Assembly: GCF_030384665.1 (NCBI RefSeq)
Contig: NC_083673.1
Location: forward strand, 3,047,501-3,111,500
Reading direction: 5' to 3'
Length of the DNA stretch: 64,000 nt
From: Lodderomyces elongisporus
Taxonomy: Eukaryota; Ascomycota; Pichiomycetes; Serinales; Debaryomycetaceae
Numbering within the stretch: the first letter of the stretch is position 1; each line of letters opens with the position of its first letter. The translations under genes and the position numbers were made by a program. The notes below the pieces were generated by a model. The model saw only the letters and a list, made by a program, of their open reading frames with translations. It was not told the DNA's origin and searched no databases. This document shows, in pieces, positions 57,177 through 64,000 of this stretch.

Positions 57177-58486
57177 TTTAGTTTTTCCTTGCTTTTAAAC
57201 TCTTTCTGGTATTCTTACCTCTCTGAGAAACTAATATAATTAAGAATCCTCTGTCTTCAGAATTGAAGATTCACCGATAAACAATTGTAAGTGATTATCA
57301 AACTTGAACTCTAAGTGACTTTTGCAATCTTATGATACTAATGGTGCGTCTGGCTCGCGATTCTTCTCTTTCGATTTCTGTTTTTTTTTTCTTCTTTTTA
57401 GTTCGATGTTTTTTTTTTCCTGCTTGTCTCTGTCTCTCTGCGAACAATCAAAACGATATGGAACGAACAAAGGTATGAAGTTGTGTCTCGTCGATGGTGC
57501 GCAAGTTGCTTGATTAAAATCTTAGCAAGATGTGTTGATATATATTCTTTTTGGTATCTTTGTTGATTTTGAAAGAACAAAGAATTAAAAGATTCAACCA
57601 GTGTAGTGGATTCAAGGCAAAAAAAAAAAATTATTAAAAAAAAAAAATTTTCGCCATTATTTTTTTTTTCTTTTTGTTCTTCTTGTTGTTCTTCTTCTCT
57701 TTGTCTTACTCCTTCATTTACAATTCCCAGAAAAAAAAAAAAAAATCAATTCATCACGTGATTAGTATTTAGACTTGTGAAACTTGTTTTCAGAAGTAAG
57801 TAGATTGGTAGTACAAATACCAAATGCAGTTTACCAATGTAACAAGCAGAGACTCTATATTAAGAAAGATTACAATAATATGTTTTGTTGTAGTCAGTAA
57901 GCACATATGATATGTAGAAGAACGGTAAGTTATTAAAGACAAACCGAGAAACCATTTCCCTCTTTGTTTTTCTCCTCTCCTTCGCCCTTGTTTTTTTTGC
58001 AGCCAAAACTTTTCAGAGCGAAATTGTGAAAAAGATCGCATTTTTGCAACCTGCGCGGCCGAATCTTGGAACCAGGGTACAAGTGATATATAAAAGAAGG
58101 ATTTAAGTGCTTGGCTTGTTATTCAAAAACCAATGCATAAATAGAGAATGTGGAAGTGATTTAGTTTGGATTGGTAGTTAAATAACAGAACAAATATTGT
58201 AAATTTATTCATCACATTGTTTATGTTCATGCTGCTTATCATCTAGTCTATGATTTCTCACCTGGTTGTTCCTTCAAGGCAAGGCTCATCACTATTAGAA
58301 ATCAGTAAGGTTGTACTATATAGGCCATAAAATTTGGAAAAAAAAAATACTATCTTCATTTTACCACCTTACTACAACAAATCAAATGTTAAACAAATGG
58401 GAAGCATACTTAGTTGTTAAGAATTGAGAATACAATATTGATTTATGATTAAGCAAATCTGAAGCAAAAAAAAAAAAAACACAGAC

Positions 58487-58496
58487 AAAAAAAAAA
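58487..58496 (-). terminator. Pol III T-run terminator of tRNA-Leu copy 3
   Basis: A 10-nt A run on the plus strand lies 6 nt beyond the tRNA 3' end, with a CTATTC spacer like that of the other copies. Confidence 0.85.
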
Positions 58497-58502
58497 GAAT
58501 AG

Positions 58503-58631
58503 TGAAGAGTACGAGATTCGAACTCGCGCGGTAGACATACCAACAGATAACTAAGTGATCTTTGAAGTAGGACATTGAACCTACCATACAAAACTTAAGT
58601 CTGTCACCTTAACCAACTCGGTCAACTCTCC
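58503..58631 (-). tRNA. tRNA-Leu(UAA), copy 3, with 45-nt intron
   Basis: Read on the minus strand, the acceptor GGAGAGT begins at 58631 and the discriminator A is at 58503. The anticodon loop CTTAAG ends at 58594, and the intron is 58549-58593. Both exons match the copies at 35510 and 36406 exactly, and the intron is identical to that of copy 2. The mature product is the same 84-nt class II tRNA that reads UUA. Identity of intron and exons across 22 kb suggests recent duplication or gene conversion. Confidence 0.97.
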
Positions 58632-59079
58632 TATTTTTCTTACACAAACAGTGTGGAGTTTTTGTATACTTCATTTTTAGATTTACTTCAATTGTTTCTC
58701 TTAGCGTAAGTAACTCATATACACTTTAAATGTTTTAAAAATGCATATAGCATGAAGATAGAAAAAGAAAAAGTGACTTCTATTACTTTCTTCAGCATTG
58801 TAAGAAGTAATAATCATTATTATCTAGCGATATATAAAAATATTTACAAAACTGAAAAAAACCAATTTGCAATATGATTTGAGAAATTTGATATATAGGT
58901 GTGTGTCAGAAAAACATTCATTACCAAAAAGAAAAAAATGAAAAAACATGAATTTGAAAATGAAAATGAAAATGAAAATGCATACCTACAAAAAAAAGCT
59001 AATATAAAGGCTATTATGAAAACTAGGTAAAGAACTAAAAAATGGGAGGAAAAATGAAACATATAAAAAATAAAAGAAT
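58632..59079. other. tRNA 5' flank / CHA1 3' flank
   Basis: AT-rich, with a GAAAAT hexamer array at 58953-58980 (four copies). No gene is seen. Confidence 0.5.
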
Positions 59080-60201
59080 CTAAAGCTTAGTTTCCGATTT
59101 CTTGATGAGTTGCTCAAATTGGGCCAAGTCTTTTTCTGTAGTACAGGACCCGCCACAAACGGCGATTACAACAATGTCATCTTCTTGTAGGTGTGCAAAG
59201 CGCTTCAACAAAATATCAATCTTGTTATAACATACAGATAATGCAGCACCACAAGCCGGTTCAATGATCTTGCCTGAACATTTCTTGTGCGTTACACAAG
59301 CACGAAGAGCATCTATATCATCGATCATGGAAATGTGGGAGGTTATACCACGTGTAGAGTCGTGGTAATATTCCAACGACTGCTTTGTTGTGTGTGAGCA
59401 TGCCAACGATGTCGCCATTGAGTTCACGTTGTTGAGTGTGATTATGCTATTTGCCTTGAGAGACTCGTTCAAAGTTGGGGCTTGAGCAGTCTCAATAAGC
59501 AAAATGTCCCCTGATAAAGAGTTGTTGACCATTCCTTGAAAAAGCCCATTGTATAATCCGCCACCTCCAAATGAGCAAACAAGACCTTTAATATTGTTTT
59601 TGTGTTTTTCTCCAATCTGTTCCACAACTTCGTTGACCAAGGTAGAATGGCCTTGCCATATCACCGGATTGTCAAATGGGTGACAATATATGGGGTAGAC
59701 TGCATCTCCGATGCTATGAATCAACTGTTTAAGATGTTTGTCAGCTTCATTGATGCTGTCGCCAAAAAGAATCACTTTGGCTCCGTATTTCTTCAACTTT
59801 TCTTGAATCACTGGTTTGGCAATTGTTGGTATCACGACTGTGCATGGAACCTTGTAATATGCAGCCGAGTAAGCAGCAGCCAATCCAGCATTGCCGCCAC
59901 TTGAGGCAAAAACGTGCATCTTATCTCTTGAAACACCCTCATTAGTTGCTTTTTCGATTGAACACTTGACAAGGTGGCCAATGCCACGCAATTTGAAACT
60001 ACCTGATGGCTGTTCATTTTCATTTTTGAATAGAATTCGGCACGGTGGTTTAATGGGGAGCTTATTGGTGACATCAATTAAGCTTGTTTTAATGTGTGGA
60101 GAATTCAATTGTGCAAATCTTTTTGTTTCAGTTGCAGTTGCAATTGCCGTTGCAGTTGCAGTAGCTGTTGAGCTGAATTGTGGCTGTAAATCAAAAGACA
60201 T
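59080..60201 (-). CDS. CHA1: Catabolic L-serine/L-threonine dehydratase
   Basis: The PLP enzyme deaminates serine to pyruvate and threonine to 2-oxobutyrate, letting cells use these amino acids as nitrogen source. The 373-residue protein (360 in S. cerevisiae Cha1) has PSGSFKLRG with the PLP-binding Lys70, the Asn loop ASSGGNAGLAAA, the phosphate-binding glycine loop SFGGGGLYNGL, and a C-terminal CGGSCTTEK near the pyridine-nitrogen site. Residues 11-24 are an Ala/Thr repeat (STATATATAIATAT), coded by a GCAACT-type microsatellite and absent from baker's yeast Cha1 as I remember it. A TA tract lies about 94-121 nt upstream. Confidence 0.93.
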   Translation of the reverse strand: MSFDLQPQFSSTATATATAIATATETKRFAQLNSPHIKTSLIDVTNKLPIKPPCRILFKNENEQPSGSFKLRGIGHLVKCSIEKATNEGVSRDKMHVFASSGGNAGLAAAYSAAYYKVPCTVVIPTIAKPVIQEKLKKYGAKVILFGDSINEADKHLKQLIHSIGDAVYPIYCHPFDNPVIWQGHSTLVNEVVEQIGEKHKNNIKGLVCSFGGGGLYNGLFQGMVNNSLSGDILLIETAQAPTLNESLKANSIITLNNVNSMATSLACSHTTKQSLEYYHDSTRGITSHISMIDDIDALRACVTHKKCSGKIIEPACGAALSVCYNKIDILLKRFAHLQEDDIVVIAVCGGSCTTEKDLAQFEQLIKKSETKL

Positions 60202-60295
60202 GTTGAAGTCAAAACTAATTAGAAAGTTATTTGGAGAGGAAGTCAGTTTTTAATTAATTGCCAAAATTGCAATTGACCAAGTGCATACTTAAATG

Positions 60296-60327
<32 letters not shown>

Positions 60328-62220
60328 CATTGATGCCTCATCTGTGTTCTGAAAACTAATCTATTTTTAAAAGTATATAGCAAGAGATCTTTCCCCTCCC
60401 CCCTTCCCTTTTCCCATCTTCTTCACTTTCCTCCTCCTCTTTGTTCTCTTCTTTTGACTTTTTTATTTTTTATTTTTGGCTTGTATTTGTCTACTTAAGC
60501 GGCATTGTTGCACAGAAGTTTGAACACAAAAGAAGTGATAGAAACAGTAACAATAACACAAACTATGCAAACTCCGTTGATAAGCGAGGCATTTTTTTAA
60601 AATTCTTTTGCCTTTTACCTTTTATTATTTTTGCGGTTTTTTTTGACAGCAAGCTGGAGTCAGAAAGACAGTTTGTGACTTCTTGTGTATGGTAGCGCTC
60701 TTATATTTGACTTCTTTATTTTTTATAAACTATGCTGAACAGCAAAACATTTCTTTTAGAATGTTGGTGAAGTTGTCTTTAGCTGTTTTTTCCCCCCTTT
60801 TTTTGCTTTCTTTGACTTCTACACTGACTCTTTCAAACGGAGGTATATCACCACTATCTCACCTTACCCAGCAACCCAATTGCAACCATAACCATTCTTG
60901 AGAGATTTTGATGCCACACATTTCCATCTCCACCTGCAACCACTCCTCCTTTTGAGCTCTTTTTTTCTATCTTTTTCTCTCTATCACTTTCTCTTTTTTG
61001 TTTTAATATACAATTCTCCACACTTTTGTGCCAAATGATGCAAAGAGAACCTTTGAAACTTCAAATTTGCCGTAGACCCAAGAGGAATAAAGAGGAGCGT
61101 CGGTTAGAACTTCTTTCAAATCCCCTAGTAAGATTTCTGATGTTGATGTTTTTGTAGAAAATATCGCAATATATCTACAAATATGAGAGAGTCAAAGAAT
61201 ACATACACCATTAAAAGAAAAAGAAAAAGAAAAAATAAAAGGAAAGTGGTTTCATCCATGTCATCAAAGAAATAAGTTTTTGGTTCGATTTTGATGCAAA
61301 TATTTTGAAAAGACTATCAGCGAATAATATTGATATTTGAAACCAGAGACGGTTTACTGTATTGGTTTCATAATATCATAGTCTACTGAAACCACCTTAC
61401 TCATAGAAGCAATGAAACATTTCTATTCATAAAACGTATCGGAACCTCAATACCATCACTATATTTTCCTGGATCTTTACATTTCAGCTGTACGTTTCAA
61501 ATCTCGTGATCTCGAATCATTCAAATGTTTTCTTCATCCTCTTACCTTTATTGAAAAGTTTGCGTACCTTTTTTGATAGTATATACCCGTCACATCTGTC
61601 GGTGGTCCTTTGAATCAAAGCAAAGCGCATTAACTGAAACTCAAACTAAAGAACAAAAAAGAAATAGAGAAAAAAAGAAAAAAGAATTTTCCTCATTATT
61701 TGATTTCGTGGTGGATAGCGTATACACCAATACAAAGACAAAACCTTCTCACTGAAATACCTTGGTCACTTATATCCTCATATATAAAAGTATAGGTACA
61801 GAATTTTGCAACCCACGTTTTTTGTTTTTTTGTTTTTTTGTTTTTTGGTGGTTGTTTTCGTTTTTTATTTATTTTTTGATTGTCACTCTTTTCCACCCAT
61901 ACACTCAAACATACCTCATCAATATCGTCCTGTCAACAACAGCAGCTATAAATACTACTGCTACTACTACCACCACCACTACAACAAGAACAACATTCTG
62001 ATCAAAACACTATCTACCCGCAACCTTTTGTTTGTTTGATATTTGATTAGACAAGATATCTTTAACAACAATCTAATCTACCACTTGCGCTCATTTACCT
62101 TGACAGCTTAACAAATACTCATTTGCAAGACTTCTCAAGAACAAAAGAAGAACAGAAGAAAAGGACAAAAAGACCTGAAAAGAACTGAAAAGAAAAGAAA
62201 AAAGAACAACTTTGCTAGCG
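60202..62220. promoter_or_regulatory. 2-kb divergent promoter region, CHA1 / membrane protein gene
   Basis: A pure (TA)n tract at 60295-60322 may serve as the CHA1 TATA region. C/T-rich stretches lie at 60390-60440 and 60930-60990. TTTTTTG repeats (61820-61850) and an ACT/ACC trinucleotide tract (61950-61985) occur nearer the right-hand gene, whose leader is AAGAACAAAAG-rich. Open frames are short and unsupported. No RNA gene is seen. Confidence 0.45.
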
Positions 62221-63258
62221 ATGCCGTCGCCAATATGGATCTCAAATAGTTCTGGATACTTCACTCCCACGATTGTACTCAAGAGCATAGAACTCACTAC
62301 TGTTTCCATATGCAAGTCAATAACCAATCTGCAATTTTACACATCGCATAACGTCCACTTGTTTTTGAAATACTTGATCTTGTCTGTACTATTATACGTA
62401 TTCATCAACTGTCCCGTGAATATAGCCAAGCTCGTAGTCTGGCGAATATATAATGCTCGCGATGCTACAAGAATAACAGGAGAATTAAACTTGTTTTTTA
62501 CCCATTATTTCAACCTCAACTGTTTTTGCATGACATTATACAGCTTTTTTGATACCGATTTGGAAAAGTTGTTCTTGTTGAATTTAAAGCACACTGACAA
62601 ATTAAATGGAACCAAGTATTGCGAGCACTATTCGGCACTACCAAATCATTTCACGGCCGTTGGCGGTGATAACGTATATTCCTTAAACCATCTTTTCAAA
62701 TTCTCAAGAGAGTTCAAGTCATTTGTCAAGAGGTATTCAAATTACTATATGCTCAACTTGGTCGTGTTCAGTTGCATTTATATCTTACCACACAGTATCT
62801 CAACAACGGTGCTTGCATTTATCACATTCTCCTCTGTATTGGACAAAATAGGTACAGTGTTTTCAATAATCGTTACTGCAATGCTTCAAATGAGCGATGC
62901 TTATTATACTGCGCTTTTCTTGACGACTTTTTACGGCTCGTGTCTCTTGGCTGAGGACTTGTTGATCCCATACTTTAACAAGGTGCAATTCACCAATGTT
63001 GAAAAACTGCAATGGATTAATACTAGAAAGGGTGTACTTTTCGGCATTGGCTTATGCTACTTCCTCGCAGTCCAGAAGTTTCCCATGATTGCAATGATCA
63101 TATACTCGAATGCACTTTTCAATATGGGCGCCATCATTACCAAAATCAGTAGTGAGATTCCTAAAAACTCAACAAAGGAGATGGGAAGATGGGCTATCAC
63201 TGAGAGTGTTTGGGACGGACATGAAGCTTTCGTCAAGGAAAGTTATGGCCTCTTTTAA
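62221..63258 (+). CDS. Multi-span membrane protein, possibly Rrt8/Lds (EI24-like) family
   Basis: The first ATG is at 62221 (an in-frame TTG at 62212 is ignored), giving 345 residues. Hydrophobic segments are visible at about 45-65, 85-105, 180-205, 210-240 and 275-305. The C-terminal half has a conserved-looking order: LAEDLLIPYFNKVQFTN, then RKGVLFGIGLCYFLAVQKFPMIAMI, then SNALFNMGAIITK. This order and the length (345, as in S. cerevisiae Rrt8) remind me of the Rrt8/Lds1/Lds2 and EI24-like proteins, which sit on lipid droplets or the spore wall membrane. I cannot confirm this, so treat the function as unknown. Confidence 0.85.
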   Translation: MPSPIWISNSSGYFTPTIVLKSIELTTVSICKSITNLQFYTSHNVHLFLKYLILSVLLYVFINCPVNIAKLVVWRIYNARDATRITGELNLFFTHYFNLNCFCMTLYSFFDTDLEKLFLLNLKHTDKLNGTKYCEHYSALPNHFTAVGGDNVYSLNHLFKFSREFKSFVKRYSNYYMLNLVVFSCIYILPHSISTTVLAFITFSSVLDKIGTVFSIIVTAMLQMSDAYYTALFLTTFYGSCLLAEDLLIPYFNKVQFTNVEKLQWINTRKGVLFGIGLCYFLAVQKFPMIAMIIYSNALFNMGAIITKISSEIPKNSTKEMGRWAITESVWDGHEAFVKESYGLF

Positions 63259-63804
63259 AACAACGGAAATGAGAGGCTTTGGATTATATTATAAAATTTT
63301 TTTTACTACACTTCATCATATTACATTAGATTACTTATATAGAATAGAGTTTTATATAGAATAGAAGGTTTACAAAAGAAAAAGGAAAAAGGAAAAAAAA
63401 AATAAAAAAAAAAGGAACAAAAAAGGATTTATTAGGTATATATATATATATTTATTTCACAAATGCAAATGTCTATTGGGAATTGAAACTATAAATAAAT
63501 TGATATGAAGCTTTTAAGTCTGGCATAATTCACTGTAACCCAGACTATTCTCTCATTCTTTCTTTTTGCTATTTCTTCTCTTTGCTATTTCTATCTTCTT
63601 CGTTAATGAAAATTTTTAAAAAAACGCAGAAAGCAAAAAGCAAAAAGCAAAAAGCAAAAAGCAAAAAGCAAAAAGCAAAAAGCAAAAAGCAAAAAGCAAA
63701 AAGCAAAAAGAAAACACTGCTTCCGAAACCCATTTTGGTTATCAAATGATGCTTTTCCAGTAGTCAAATAAACTCTTTAATTTTTTTCACCCCCCAAACA
63801 TTTT
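63259..63804. other. Convergent 3' spacer with 7-mer minisatellite
   Basis: Spacer between two genes whose 3' ends face each other. A TA tract lies at about 63438-63452, and a perfect 7-mer array at 63633-63709 is listed separately. No gene is seen. Confidence 0.5.
63633..63709 (+). repeat. Perfect GCAAAAA minisatellite, 11 copies
   Basis: Eleven uninterrupted copies of the 7-mer GCAAAAA, 77 nt, lie 96-172 nt beyond the permease stop. Perfect copies suggest recent expansion. Confidence 0.95.
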
Positions 63805-64000
63805 TTACCACTCAGTCAAACAAACATGAGGAAACTCAACTTCCTCCATGTTATGCTGTCCACCACGGAAATTTTGCTTACACGAATACTTCTTCATTGG
63901 GAACCACCAGTATGCAAGCATACAAATGACATAAACGACAAGAACAACACAAAAGTAGTTCATCCCCTCGGCAGTGACTGGGTAATAAGCTGGAAATGAG
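63805..64000 (-). CDS. APC-family amino-acid/GABA/choline-type permease, C-terminal end only
   Basis: The minus-strand frame is open from the window edge to TAA at 63805-63807, about 64 codons. It reads SFPAYYPVTAEGMNYFCVVL, a last membrane span (about 20 hydrophobic residues to YWWFP) and a short cytosolic tail ending TEW. FPVTA..MNYA followed by a final helix and a YW element is the usual end of fungal APC permeases of the Uga4/Bio5/Hnm1/Tpo5 group. The substrate cannot be told from this fragment. The start lies outside the window. Confidence 0.8.
   Translation of the reverse strand, partial: SFPAYYPVTAEGMNYFCVVLVVYVICMLAYWWFPMKKYSCKQNFRGGQHNMEEVEFPHVCLTEW

Larger units (their letters stand above)
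57072..58502. promoter_or_regulatory. Promoter of the Cys-cluster gene and spacer to the tRNA
   Basis: About 1.4 kb without a supported gene. A palindromic ATCACGTGAT with core CACGTG at 57755-57760 (Cbf1-type E-box) lies about 690 nt upstream of the Cys-cluster gene. A-rich and T-rich blocks (57620-57670) surround it. No further tRNA is seen. Confidence 0.45.

Noticed and set aside
1..64000. CRISPR array, prophage, insertion sequence or toxin-antitoxin system
   Set aside because: The DNA is eukaryotic. Repeats are simple tandem arrays without unique spacers, and no transposase, integrase or phage-like gene was seen.

Overview
This window is nuclear DNA from a budding yeast. It is AT-rich and almost intron-free, with wide intergenic spaces full of simple repeats and many poly-Q/poly-N tracts in proteins. 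CTG codons fall where homologues carry serine (for example 993-995 in QNS1 and 27386-27388 in a B-type cyclin), which points to the CUG-Ser clade. Repeat richness and gene content suggest a Lodderomyces/Candida parapsilosis-like species, but that last step is inference. Protein descriptions below use the standard code; CTG residues are probably serine in vivo.

Layout. 1-10 kb: QNS1 (5' end cut off; NAD synthetase), PPE1 (PP2A methylesterase), TAD2 (tRNA A34 deaminase), SSL1 (TFIIH) and SPT5 (elongation factor). 10-19 kb: SSN2/MED13 (Mediator kinase module), a DDI2/3-type cyanamide hydratase, DYN2 (dynein light chain, with a 22-nt first exon that I reconstructed) and APT1 (adenine salvage). 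20-32 kb: an unrecognised coiled-coil protein, about 4 kb without a gene, a mitotic cyclin (CLB2-like) and RTT107 (BRCT repair scaffold). 32-40 kb: an epsin, two of three tRNA-Leu(UAA) genes, and an MNN2-family mannosyltransferase. 42-54 kb: SNX41, RPN9, PTM1, SNX4 and a GPI-anchored GH76 protein (DFG5/DCW1). 54-64 kb: an unrecognised Cys-cluster protein, the third tRNA-Leu(UAA), a CHA1-type serine/threonine dehydratase, a multi-span membrane protein and the 3' end of an amino-acid/GABA-type permease.

Genes are independent transcription units on both strands, with no operon-like arrangement. Functional links are mostly thematic: transcription (SSL1, SPT5, SSN2), endosomal traffic (SNX4 and SNX41, which form a complex in baker's yeast and lie about 5 kb apart; epsin), cell wall and glycosylation (MNN2-like, GH76) and cell cycle/genome stability (cyclin, RTT107).

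I found no convincing new multi-gene system, transposon or CRISPR-like array. The best leads are the three tRNA-Leu(UAA) genes with near-identical 45-46 nt structured introns, a proteasome-type PACE site and an unusual repeated leader at RPN9, the large control region before the cyclin, and two unrecognised proteins.
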